A DNA stretch of 64,000 nt from Lachnospiraceae bacterium. GTDB lineage: Bacteria > Bacillota > Clostridia > Lachnospirales > Lachnospiraceae. Below the pieces are notes generated by a model. It was not told the origin of the DNA. It made no database searches and saw only the letters and a list, made by a program, of their open reading frames with translations. Positions within the stretch are counted from its first letter, which is position 1. Each line of letters begins with the position of its first letter. The translations under genes were made by a program, and so were the position numbers. This document shows positions 16,016 to 24,596 of the stretch, piece by piece. The stretch is taken from assembly GCA_009774465.1 (NCBI GenBank), contig VSNT01000002.1, forward strand, positions 1-64,000, read 5' to 3'.

Positions 16016-18070
16016 TTAATCGGAAATTCTGTTTAAAATAAAATCGTCCACCGTTCCCCAGCTCCCTGAATTACACTTCATCCGCACTCCAATGGTCAGT
16101 TTCCCATCTACAACTTTAATTTCAGGAATAGAAGGGTTCTTCCAGTCTGCCCAGGTGGTCACCATAAAGGAAGAAGTCTGCTCTCCGCTGCTGGTTATTG
16201 CATATAACTCAAGCTGAGAATCTTCTGACATGTCCCCTCCCTGTGAATAAACCGACAACTGGTAAACTCCAGACTTTAAATCTGTAAACTCCTGCTCAAT
16301 GGAAAAATCCATATCGGAATCTCCTGACCAGAAGTGAAAGGCAGTTTCTCCTGTGTATGCATCATCTGCCTTTACCTGAAAATCAGTAGGGTTTTTGCTG
16401 CCTTCATAGGAAACTTTCCACATGGAGGTATCCCCATCTTCAAAACCTGGGTTCTGCACATAATTAATCATCTTGACTTCCACATGACCGCTTACTTTTG
16501 TACCGTCCTCAAGAGAGCCGGCCACCTGGTAGCTGCCTCCTTTTTTTGTATCAATAGCTGCAAGCTGCGCCTCATCCCATGTAACAGCCGCCTGCGCATT
16601 AGCGGAACGGTTATTATAAATCACATCAACTGCCTCTGGAAGTTTTACCTGGCTTCCCACATCACAAACAACATGAACTTCAGGAATAGAATCAATTTTA
16701 AGGGGTGCATCAGCGCCATATTTTAAATACTTAAACACATTTAAAGAGGCAAGGGGATGTCCCTCAAAATCAAACATTGCCTGATTATCCCAGGAACAGC
16801 CGCCATAATAAAGCCCTGCATCCTCCGGATCATAGTCAGATGCATAGCTGCTTGCCCAGCCGCTTCCAAATTCCTCCCATAAAGGAGAATTATCTTCATC
16901 TGCCGGTCCTACCGGAATCCATGTTCCTTCCCAATAAAATATTCCCAGCACGCCAACTTCTTCTGCCGCAGCACAAATATCCCGGATCATGGATGCCTGG
17001 CTTTGCACCGTGGCAGCATATCCTTCCACTAAATCTTCCACACCGTCAAAACTGTTGCCGCTGCCATCTCCATCTTCTGAAGTATAACAATAAGAGGTTT
17101 CTGCAATCAGTACCTTCTTATCGTACTTATCCTGAATATTTTTTGCAACTGTCTGCATATTTTCGTTTGTTCCATCCCAAAACGGATAATAGGACAAAGC
17201 AAAAATATCATAATCTATATCGTAATTCTGTAAATCAGATGCAATGCTGTCAATTTTATCCGTTTCTTCTATATTGGTATAATGTACCACAACCTGAATC
17301 TCTTTTCCATACTCTTTCGATATCTCACGCACTGCCCTGCTGCCCGCATCTAATAGCTTCATCACTGCCGGTGTCTGGGTTTCTCCCGACATGCCATTGT
17401 TAATTTCATTGCCAATCTGAACCATTCCCACATTTACACCGGCATCAAGAATTTCCGAAAGGCTTTCTTTCGTAAATTCATAAAGGGCATTGCTCTTTTC
17501 ATCAGCGCTCATTCCTTCCCATGCCTTGGGTGCATGTTGTCTCTTCGGATCAGCCCAAAAATCGGAATAATGAAAATCAATGCATACCTTCATGCCATAC
17601 TTACTTGCCCGTTTTCCAAGTTCAATGGCTGTTGCAACATCATTATTGCCGCCGCCATATCCGTTACCATTTTCATCATAGGGATCATTCCATACCCGCA
17701 GGCGGATGTAATTCACTCCGGATTGTGCCAGCGTCATAAATACATCCTGCACTTCTCCTTCATAATTATAATAAACTGCACCGCTTTTTTCATTTACAAG
17801 TACGGAGGAAGCGTCCATTCCCCTTATAAAATCATCAGGGATATCCGGAATCGGCTCTAAATAAATCTCTGCTTCCTCCGGACCATCCGGCAGGGAAAAT
17901 GTAATAATTTCCTGCTCCTTAGGCATCTCTCCCTGCTCTTCTTCCGTCTGCAATTCCCCCTGATCCTGTGTGGAAGATACCTCATCCTTGGCCCCGCATC
18001 CTGCCAAAGAACCCACGCACAGACTGGCTGTAACACACAGCGCCAATAGTTTTGTATATAATCGTTTCAT
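16016..18070 (-). CDS. Secreted GH53 endo-beta-1,4-galactanase lipoprotein
   Basis: Hydrolyses beta-1,4-galactan side chains of pectin (arabinogalactan type I). A lipoprotein signal with lipobox LAGC ends near residue 24, followed by an acidic linker. Residues 75-440 are the GH53 barrel: DFHYSDFWADPKRQHAPKAW, acid/base glutamate in QIGNEINNG near 219 and nucleophile in LIAETSYCY near 322. Next comes an Ig-like domain (about 460-535), then a C-terminal module (about 540-684, starting NYVQNPGFEDGD) resembling CBM61, a galactan-binding module. No galactoside transporter or beta-galactosidase is nearby, so uptake must be encoded elsewhere. Confidence 0.93.
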   Translation of the reverse strand: MKRLYTKLLALCVTASLCVGSLAGCGAKDEVSSTQDQGELQTEEEQGEMPKEQEIITFSLPDGPEEAEIYLEPIPDIPDDFIRGMDASSVLVNEKSGAVYYNYEGEVQDVFMTLAQSGVNYIRLRVWNDPYDENGNGYGGGNNDVATAIELGKRASKYGMKVCIDFHYSDFWADPKRQHAPKAWEGMSADEKSNALYEFTKESLSEILDAGVNVGMVQIGNEINNGMSGETQTPAVMKLLDAGSRAVREISKEYGKEIQVVVHYTNIEETDKIDSIASDLQNYDIDYDIFALSYYPFWDGTNENMQTVAKNIQDKYDKKVLIAETSYCYTSEDGDGSGNSFDGVEDLVEGYAATVQSQASMIRDICAAAEEVGVLGIFYWEGTWIPVGPADEDNSPLWEEFGSGWASSYASDYDPEDAGLYYGGCSWDNQAMFDFEGHPLASLNVFKYLKYGADAPLKIDSIPEVHVVCDVGSQVKLPEAVDVIYNNRSANAQAAVTWDEAQLAAIDTKKGGSYQVAGSLEDGTKVSGHVEVKMINYVQNPGFEDGDTSMWKVSYEGSKNPTDFQVKADDAYTGETAFHFWSGDSDMDFSIEQEFTDLKSGVYQLSVYSQGGDMSEDSQLELYAITSSGEQTSSFMVTTWADWKNPSIPEIKVVDGKLTIGVRMKCNSGSWGTVDDFILNRISD

Positions 18071-18135
18071 AATGTAAATCCTCCCAAATTTAAATTATAT
18101 ACGACATCCCTTTCAGATTCAAGATATCGGCATAT

Positions 18136-18174
18136 AAAAACAGGGATAAGCCATTTTACGGCCTTCCCTGTTTT
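18136..18174 (-). terminator. Terminator 3' of the 381-residue unknown gene
   Basis: On the minus strand AACAGGGA pairs with TCCCTGTT, with an inner GGCC/GGCTT pairing, and is followed by a T-run. It lies between the unknown gene and the galactanase. Confidence 0.7.
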
Positions 18175-18218
18175 CCATGTGTCATATATTAATTTCCGGC
18201 TATTATTTTTTGAAAATA

Positions 18219-19364
18219 CTACCCCAGAAATCCCCGCCAGAAACTTTGATCAGCAGCAAATTTCCAATCCGTATCTTTCTCCTGCTGGCGTAAATATTCC
18301 ATCACCTTGTCATATTGATCGCTGTTTTCAAAAGCAATAGACCATTCATAGCCTTCCTTCTGTCCTGCTTTCCTGCAGAAAATTCCTTCTTCCGTATACC
18401 AGGTGATATAACGCGCTTCTCCTTTTCCTGATTCCTCCGTTGGAAGTGTACACACCGTGGACTGACTGGTAAGTATTTTTTCCGCTTCCTTATCCATGTC
18501 GTTCATGATTTCCGCTTTGTTTATCTGCTCTTTCAGTCTCTTTGCATGTTCTTCACGCATCATTTCTTTAAGTGCATCCTCTGCCGAGTCAAACTGTTCA
18601 AGCAGTCTGTCCCACTCTTTTTCCGAAAAGGCCTGGGCTCCTGTTTGGATGACAGGCTCAGTTTTTCCCTTCTTTACCTTTTCCAATATTTCATCCATTC
18701 TGCTTCGGATAAATTCCAGATTATCTGTCTGCTCTGACTGCCTGGAAAAGATATCAAATGTTGCAAGCAGCTTTTTACAATTTTCATACTGATTGTAAGC
18801 CTGTGCGGTAAAGTACTCCCCCATCATGGTGCCAATGCATTTTTCCCAGTCAAATTTGTAGCTTAAAAATGCCTTATGTCCGGACAAGTCCTCAACATAT
18901 CCATTCTCCTGCGCATTTGCTGCGTATACCTTTGCCTGATGAAAAGATCCGAAAGTTCCTCCATTGGAAATTCCCATCTTGTCAGAATAACTAAGCAGGG
19001 CAAACATTTCAAGGGAAGAGGCATGATTAGGATCTACCTTACTTACATCCACATTATAGACTTCTTTTTTTCCTCCCAAGTTTGAAATAACCTGCACGAT
19101 GGGATTATCAGGTGTGGAATCCTCCGGCCATATTGCACGCATTCCATAAACAATAGACTCCCCCGGTTCCGGCACCATAGTAAGGCCTAAAAATTCTCCT
19201 TTAGAAGCATTTTCCGCCTTCGTTACCGCACTGCTGGCGGCAAACATCTGCTGCCCGTCCATCTCTTCCTTTGACACGCCAAAAACAGCGCCTGCATAGC
19301 CCGCTCTCGCGCTGTTTCTATAGGGGACATAAGTCCTGTCAGCTAAATTTGCTCCAATCTGCAT
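18219..19364 (-). CDS. Unknown 381-residue protein
   Basis: I do not recognise a family. The protein has no signal peptide or membrane segment. The N-terminal half contains YRNSARAGYAGAVFGVSKEEMDG and GESIVYGMRAIWPEDSTPDNPIVQV. The middle (about 225-320) is charged and helical, and the end is rich in Trp and aromatic residues (WYTEEGIFCRKAG). Such proteins are common in Lachnospiraceae with no assigned role. The start at 19364 is clear: AAAGGAGG lies 5 bases upstream, while the 17 residues before it in the open frame lack a site. It has its own terminator. Confidence 0.75.
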   Translation of the reverse strand: MQIGANLADRTYVPYRNSARAGYAGAVFGVSKEEMDGQQMFAASSAVTKAENASKGEFLGLTMVPEPGESIVYGMRAIWPEDSTPDNPIVQVISNLGGKKEVYNVDVSKVDPNHASSLEMFALLSYSDKMGISNGGTFGSFHQAKVYAANAQENGYVEDLSGHKAFLSYKFDWEKCIGTMMGEYFTAQAYNQYENCKKLLATFDIFSRQSEQTDNLEFIRSRMDEILEKVKKGKTEPVIQTGAQAFSEKEWDRLLEQFDSAEDALKEMMREEHAKRLKEQINKAEIMNDMDKEAEKILTSQSTVCTLPTEESGKGEARYITWYTEEGIFCRKAGQKEGYEWSIAFENSDQYDKVMEYLRQQEKDTDWKFAADQSFWRGFLG

Positions 19365-19557
19365 GTTCCTCCTTTCTGCAGTTCCTCTGTCATTCGAAAC
19401 TGCGCCGCTTTCCAAAAAAGGTCCAAGCGGTATCTTTCATTTAACATAAGGATGCCCCTTAAAACGCAGCATCCAACTGTTTCATTTTCTATCGGCAGAA
19501 TCAGGCAAAATACTTAGCCGGCACTTCTCAATTTCATTACGCTTACGATATATTTTA

Positions 19558-20889
19558 TTACATTTTTTCAGTACTGATCAGTCCCTTTTCTCTCCACTTT
19601 CCACTGCGCCAGCGGAAATACATGCATATCGCACGCACGCATTCATCCATTGCAAGGCCTACATACGCCCCTGCCACCATCATTCCCAAATGGATTCCAA
19701 AAAACCATGTACCGCCTACTGCACAAAGATACATAAAAACCGCCGCAATCACTGTGGTAAATACAGCGTCCCCACTGGTTTTTAATGCATTGCCAAAAAC
19801 CAGATTCGTAGTCCGTCCAATCTCAAGGAAAATATCTATTGCAAGCAGTCTTCCCACCAGCGTAATCATCATGGAATCCTCTGTAAATACTCTCATTAAG
19901 ATACCGGAAGATGCTGCAAATGCACTTTCCAGAACAGCCGCTACTGCCACTCCAATCATAGCCGCTTTCCTGGTTCCTTTATCACATTCTTCATATTTAC
20001 CTGCGCCTATCCGCCATCCTGTCAAAATTGCATTTGCCTGGGCCAGCGCCGCTCCCACGCAATATGAAAAATTAGTAATCTGCATGGCATAGGACCTTGC
20101 CGTTACATTGATGCCTTCTGTATCCATCTGATTTAAAAACCGGATAATCAGCGTCATTGCAAGGTTATATAATCCTGTTTCCAATGCAGAAGGCAGGCCT
20201 ATACTGATGATCTTTCCAAATACCTCTTTGTTTGTGATTCGCTCCGGATCTTTCCCCGCATCCACCAGCAAATGAGAGGCAATTATTACAATCAGAAGAT
20301 TTAATATTCTTGAGATCACGGTAGCAAGCGCCACCCCCATAACTCCCATATGAAAGGCAAATAAAAAAACTGCATTTAAAATTAAATTGACCACATTTCC
20401 AACAATTGTGGCCATCAGAGGCTGTCTGGTATGTCCAAATGCCCTTAAATAACTGGAAAAAATGGGAATAAGCGCATTTAAAATACATGCTCCACCAACA
20501 ATTTTAAGATATGTGACCGCATATCCCCGCAGTCTGTCCGCCACTCCAACCATCAAAAGCACATTTTCAGCAAAGCAGAACAGGACAACCGACAATACCA
20601 CACCAAGCACTGCGTTAAATATAAGTCCAATCTGCCTTGCCTGATAGGCAATTCCTTTTCTCCCTGCACCTATATACTGCGTCATAACTGCAATCATTCC
20701 GGAAGATGTAATTGAAAACATTATAATAAAAATTCCAATATATGTATTGGCTGTTCCCACAGCGCCTACTGCCTGATCCCCCACAGAGGACAGCATCATA
20801 GTGTCCACCATGCCTGTCAGCATAAAACATAAAATTTCAAGACAAATCGGCACAGACAACTGCCCTAAAGTTTTTCTTTCGCCTTTCAT
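19558..20889 (-). CDS. MATE family efflux transporter
   Basis: Twelve-helix cation-coupled multidrug or metabolite exporter of 443 residues. Family signs are the N-terminal GQLSVPICLEILCFMLTGMVDTMML, the helix-7 region after the charged loop (KEVFGKIISIGLPSALETGLYN), and the two-fold internal repeat. It is divergent from an AraC regulator starting at 21143; the 250-base spacer holds promoters and the regulator may control the transporter. The substrate is unknown. Confidence 0.93.
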   Translation of the reverse strand: MKGERKTLGQLSVPICLEILCFMLTGMVDTMMLSSVGDQAVGAVGTANTYIGIFIIMFSITSSGMIAVMTQYIGAGRKGIAYQARQIGLIFNAVLGVVLSVVLFCFAENVLLMVGVADRLRGYAVTYLKIVGGACILNALIPIFSSYLRAFGHTRQPLMATIVGNVVNLILNAVFLFAFHMGVMGVALATVISRILNLLIVIIASHLLVDAGKDPERITNKEVFGKIISIGLPSALETGLYNLAMTLIIRFLNQMDTEGINVTARSYAMQITNFSYCVGAALAQANAILTGWRIGAGKYEECDKGTRKAAMIGVAVAAVLESAFAASSGILMRVFTEDSMMITLVGRLLAIDIFLEIGRTTNLVFGNALKTSGDAVFTTVIAAVFMYLCAVGGTWFFGIHLGMMVAGAYVGLAMDECVRAICMYFRWRSGKWREKGLISTEKM

Positions 20890-21031
20890 GGATATTCCTC
20901 CAACTGATTCCCCTATTCAGTCTTCATGGTCTGGTTTCCATGACTTTCTGACTGTAAAAGGGATTCGATTTTACTGATATCATATTTTATCCTTTTTTGC
21001 CTGAAAAAACTTGCATTTTTTCAGCATAAAA

Positions 21032-21061
21032 TTGCACTATTTCCACTTTCTGTGATATACT
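21032..21061 (+). promoter_or_regulatory. Predicted promoter of the AraC-family gene
   Basis: TTGCAC at 21032-21037, an 18-base spacer and TATACT at 21056-21061, about 80 bases upstream of the start. It lies in the divergent region shared with the MATE gene. Confidence 0.5.
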
Positions 21062-21142
21062 AAATGTTAAAAAGCAGGTAATTGCAAACAGGAAATACTG
21101 GCTGACAATTATCCAATACGAAAAAGGAATGCCTGAAAATTT

Positions 21143-22000
21143 ATGATAATAGAATTAAAAGAAAATATTCCTCACGGAACAAAGGAATATCCTTATGATC
21201 AATACTTTATCCGCAATGTCCGCCACCCATTTCAGTTTCCGGTACATTGGCATGATGAGCTTGAAATAATTTATATCAGACAGGGCATACTCCATGTCTC
21301 TATTGAAGGACAGGATTACGCTGGCCACAGCGGCTCCATTTTTATTGTTAACCCAAGAGAACTGCATTTCATGGGCTCTGACGACCTGTCAGTGGCTTAT
21401 TTTACTTTACTGTTTCCCCTGGAATTTATTTCCTTTCAGACAATGGATGGCCTGGAGTCTGACCTGCTTATGCCCCTGCGCAGCGGTCAGCTTCAGTTTC
21501 CACGCGAAATTTCTGATCCTGTTTTACTAAAAGAGCTTTGTGACATTTTAGAAAATATTGTGCTGCTGAATCAGGAAGCTTCTTCTCTTCACTGCCAAAT
21601 AGAAACCCGTCTCTTCCTGCTTAAGATACTCAATCTCATGGAAAAGCATCACTTGCTGCTTACTTCGTCTCTTCCTGGCAGTCAAATTAATCTGCAAAGA
21701 GAAATGCTCTCCTATATTCAGGAACATTTTACGGAAAAGCTCTCTCTAAAAGAGCTTTCTTTCAAATTTCATTTATCCGAAAAATATATTTCCCGCTACT
21801 TTAAAGAACATTTTAAACTTACTTTTTCAGATTACGTCAATCACCTGCGCCTTACCTGCGCTAAAAGGCTTCTGGAAACAACAAAACTTCCTGTCACAGA
21901 AGTTGCTCTGTGCGCAGGTTTTCCTAACGTAAGCCATTTTATCCGGATGTTTAAAAGACAATATGGAAACTCGCCTTTAAAATATCGAAAAAGTTTTTAA
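21143..22000 (+). CDS. AraC family transcriptional regulator
   Basis: A 285-residue regulator. The N-terminal cupin sensor domain (about 20-100) has PVHWHDELEIIYIRQG and NPRELH. The C-terminal double helix-turn-helix (about 185-285) shows LSLKELSFKFHLSEKYISRYFKE and the signature VTEVALCAGFPNVSHFIRMFKRQYGNSPLKYR. The cupin suggests a small ligand such as a sugar. It is divergent from the MATE exporter and overlaps the convergent Nudix gene by 24 bases. Confidence 0.93.
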   Translation: MIIELKENIPHGTKEYPYDQYFIRNVRHPFQFPVHWHDELEIIYIRQGILHVSIEGQDYAGHSGSIFIVNPRELHFMGSDDLSVAYFTLLFPLEFISFQTMDGLESDLLMPLRSGQLQFPREISDPVLLKELCDILENIVLLNQEASSLHCQIETRLFLLKILNLMEKHHLLLTSSLPGSQINLQREMLSYIQEHFTEKLSLKELSFKFHLSEKYISRYFKEHFKLTFSDYVNHLRLTCAKRLLETTKLPVTEVALCAGFPNVSHFIRMFKRQYGNSPLKYRKSF

Positions 22001-22378
22001 ACTTTTCAGTTTTTCAATCAGTCCCAAATCTGCCGGAAGCCAGTCCACACTATCCAGTTCTTCCGGCAAAAGCCACTTTGCCGCCTCATGCTCCCGCAAA
22101 GTCAAATTTCCCGACCTGATCCTGCAGAAAAAGCAGTGCATTGTCAGGTGAAACTCCGGATAATCATACTCCACTGTCTCAACCAGTTTACCAACTTCGA
22201 TCTCCGTATCCAACTCCTCTTTTATTTCCCGTACAAGCGCCTGCCCGGGCGTTTCTCCCTGTTCAATTTTCCCGCCGGGAAATTCCCACCCGTCTTTAAA
22301 CTCTCCGTATCCTCTCTGGGTGGCAAATATCTTTTCGCCGCCTATGATAATCGCCGCCACCACTTCTATTGATTTCAT
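21977..22378 (-). CDS. Nudix hydrolase, MutT/CTP-pyrophosphohydrolase type
   Basis: A 133-residue nucleoside-triphosphate pyrophosphohydrolase that cleans damaged or non-standard nucleotides. The Nudix box is complete: GGKIEQGETPGQALVREIKE then EEL, positions about 36-58, with catalytic glutamates in REIKEEL. The N-terminal MKSIEVVAAIIIGGEKIFATQRGYG and WEFPGGKIE are typical of the MutT/NudG branch. It is preceded by an unusual block of ATGAAACTTA repeats and overlaps the AraC gene end to end. Confidence 0.92.
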   Translation of the reverse strand: MKSIEVVAAIIIGGEKIFATQRGYGEFKDGWEFPGGKIEQGETPGQALVREIKEELDTEIEVGKLVETVEYDYPEFHLTMHCFFCRIRSGNLTLREHEAAKWLLPEELDSVDWLPADLGLIEKLKSLKTFSIF

Positions 22379-22430
22379 CTTATGCTTTCCTTTCTTACAT
22401 ATCTAAACTTTTCGCCTTATCCAGTGTTTA

Positions 22431-22528
22431 ATGAAACTTAATGAAACTTAAAATTAATGATAAAATCACCATTTTTGTTTCAATTTTTTCAAATAACTCC
22501 TTTTATATGAAACTTAATGAAACTTAAA
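22431..22528. repeat. Two 22-bp direct repeats, each a tandem ATGAAACTTA pair
   Basis: The 22-mer made of ATGAAACTTA twice plus AA occurs identically at 22431-22452 and 22507-22528, 76 bases apart, giving four copies of the 10-mer in the space between the Nudix start and the NERD stop. The repeats lie upstream of the Nudix gene. They could be binding sites for a regulator or leftover of a small duplication. There are too few copies and too little symmetry for a CRISPR array. Confidence 0.7.
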
Positions 22529-22558
22529 TTACGCCCAATATGGAATATGAAATTATGT

Positions 22559-23440
22559 TTACTTAACATTTTCTATATACTTACACCCAGGATAATTTTC
22601 GCACCCATAAAATTTATTCCCTGCATAATTTCCTCTTTTTGCCACTTTAAGTGTCAGTTTACCGCCACAACGAGGACATATTTTGTCCTGCACTTTCGTT
22701 GGTTCGTTGGAAGAAACCGGTTTATCATAACGTTTCTTTATATTTTCTATATGTTCTATTTTTTCAAGCTCTCCCATCTGTGTCAAAGGATATAATTTAT
22801 CGTATATTTCATTTATTTTTGATTTTGACATCTTTTCTGCTGATACAGATACATTTTGCGAAACTGCTTCCAGTATATCCTCTCTTTTAACAACATAATG
22901 TTCACCACTTGTTAAGGTGACCTTTTTCAGTTCGCAATGCATACTGAAAACAATATAGGAGTAGAACCTTAAATCATGGAAATCCTTCAAATACGACTGC
23001 AGCCATTTTAAGTGAACTTTGTTCTGTATAATAGGATTAAAAAAATGCTCCTTTTGGCTTTTTCCTCTTCCTGTGGGTAATACCTGCGTCCATTCCTGCT
23101 GTGTTTCTGTACCAAAGATCCACCCGCTATAGTTCTTAGATTCAAAAACATAGATCCCGGACTCATGAATCATTATAACATCTACTTCGGTAGTTGTTCC
23201 ATCTTCCTTAGGAACATAGCAATTAAATAAATACTTTTTATATCCCTCTATAGGGCATAAACATCTATAGGTATCATATTCTCCAAGTCTGCCTGTATCA
23301 AAATACAATTTCCAGTATGGAAGTTTCGTAATTTGATAATATTCAGATTCCTTATATTCCTTATAATTTTTAATTCCTGTAACGATTGCAATAATTATGC
23401 CTAAAACCGCCAGTGCAAAAAATATAAATAATATGGACAT
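22559..23440 (-). CDS. NERD-domain protein with topoisomerase-type zinc ribbon
   Basis: A 293-residue membrane-anchored protein. One N-terminal helix (about 2-22) is followed by a NERD nuclease-related domain (about 50-165) with the core VDVIMIHESGIYVFESKNYSGWIFG, which carries the restriction-endonuclease-like Asp and Glu-x-Lys. The C-terminal zinc ribbon (about 258-293) has CPRCG and CENYPGC, as in topoisomerase I tails, and should bind DNA. NERD proteins are suspected nucleases in DNA processing or defence. It is divergent from an unknown coiled-coil membrane protein. Confidence 0.88.
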   Translation of the reverse strand: MSILFIFFALAVLGIIIAIVTGIKNYKEYKESEYYQITKLPYWKLYFDTGRLGEYDTYRCLCPIEGYKKYLFNCYVPKEDGTTTEVDVIMIHESGIYVFESKNYSGWIFGTETQQEWTQVLPTGRGKSQKEHFFNPIIQNKVHLKWLQSYLKDFHDLRFYSYIVFSMHCELKKVTLTSGEHYVVKREDILEAVSQNVSVSAEKMSKSKINEIYDKLYPLTQMGELEKIEHIENIKKRYDKPVSSNEPTKVQDKICPRCGGKLTLKVAKRGNYAGNKFYGCENYPGCKYIENVK

Positions 23441-23647
23441 ATTCTTCCCCTCGACAAATTTTTCTTATTTCCACTATACAACCTTTTCAAATCACCCTCA
23501 ATGAACTTTAGGTAATATCAAACAGTTTAAATCATTTTTTTATTTACTTTCAGCCTTCTCCGTGGTACAATACCTGACACCAAACAATCCAACCTTATTC
23601 TAAATTAATGAAATAAATTTTACTATTGAAATCAAAAAGAGGTACAA

Positions 23648-24475
23648 ATGATGGGAAAAAGTGAAACCACAAATGAAATTCAAAATGAAAAAAATAAACT
23701 GCACATTAAGTATCTTATAGCAATTGCTTCATTCATTTCTCTTGGAAGCATTGTACTTTCGCTATGTGAAAAAGATATCTTTGTCGCACAGGTTTCCTTT
23801 GCCAGCACAATTACTTCCATTGTTCTGTCTGTAATTGCCATCTGGATGAGCATTTCAGGTGAACGCACTACAAATGATATTAAAATCAGAATCCTGGAAT
23901 CTACTGAAAGGCTGGCCAAAACCACTGAAAATGTAGAAATCCTCAACAACAAAAATGAATCTATTATGAATACACATCTGGATGAGCTGAATGATGTAAA
24001 GGAAAAGCTGGAATCAATTATTCACTCAGTAGATGTTGTAGGAGAACAAGTTACAATCATGCAGGAAAAAGTCAACACAGCACCTAATATCCCCCGCACT
24101 GCAGACGACCAAACCCTTACTACAGAGCAGAAGATTGCTCTTTTCCGCAATTTATACACTTGGGCAGTTGATTATGCTTCTGACAGTAAAAAGTATCGGG
24201 CTTGGCTTCTCTGTGAAATGACGCAAAAATTTATTGAAAATCAAAAAAATTCTAAACCTAATGTTTATCGGGAAGCTATGCATTATTTAGAAACAATAAA
24301 TGCAAATTTGAATAAGTGGGGAAAAATTATAAACGCTTACTGGGGCGCCCTTTGCATGCTATCAATGTCATCTGTATTCAGTGATAAAAACGCAGTCAAC
24401 AAAATTTCAGAAACTATAACTCCCTGGCTGGACTCCCAGCCTCCCATAGATACAGATGACAAGCCGAAATCGTAA
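23648..24475 (+). CDS. Unknown membrane-anchored coiled-coil protein
   Basis: A 275-residue protein. Two membrane helices near the N-terminus (about 24-40 and 52-70) are followed by a long heptad-rich coiled coil (about 75-140: RILESTERLAKTTENVEIL and LDELNDVKEKLESIIHSV). The C-terminal 130 residues form a soluble alpha-helical domain with QKIALFRNLYTWAVDYASDS. No family recognised. ATGs at 23648 and 23651 both fit the AGAGG site. It is divergent from the NERD gene across a 207-base spacer. Confidence 0.75.
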   Translation: MMGKSETTNEIQNEKNKLHIKYLIAIASFISLGSIVLSLCEKDIFVAQVSFASTITSIVLSVIAIWMSISGERTTNDIKIRILESTERLAKTTENVEILNNKNESIMNTHLDELNDVKEKLESIIHSVDVVGEQVTIMQEKVNTAPNIPRTADDQTLTTEQKIALFRNLYTWAVDYASDSKKYRAWLLCEMTQKFIENQKNSKPNVYREAMHYLETINANLNKWGKIINAYWGALCMLSMSSVFSDKNAVNKISETITPWLDSQPPIDTDDKPKS

Positions 24476-24553
24476 AAACTTTTGTCCTGCCTGCCATAAG
24501 AAATCGCTTATAATAAACAACGGATGCCACGTTCCGTGAGCCATCTTTATGTT

Positions 24554-24596
24554 AAAAAAACCGGAATTTGGGACTGATTTACGTCCCAAATTCCGG
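24554..24596 (-). terminator. Terminator overlapping the 3' end of the AAA gene
   Basis: A perfect 14-bp stem, CCGGAATTTGGGAC with GTCCCAAATTCCGG, with a 7-base T-run on the minus strand. The stop codon of the AAA ATPase gene lies in the loop and the last codons form one arm. Confidence 0.85.

Noticed and set aside
22431-22528. CRISPR-like direct repeats
   Set aside because: Only two units, each an internal tandem of a 10-mer, with no cas genes and no spacer pattern.
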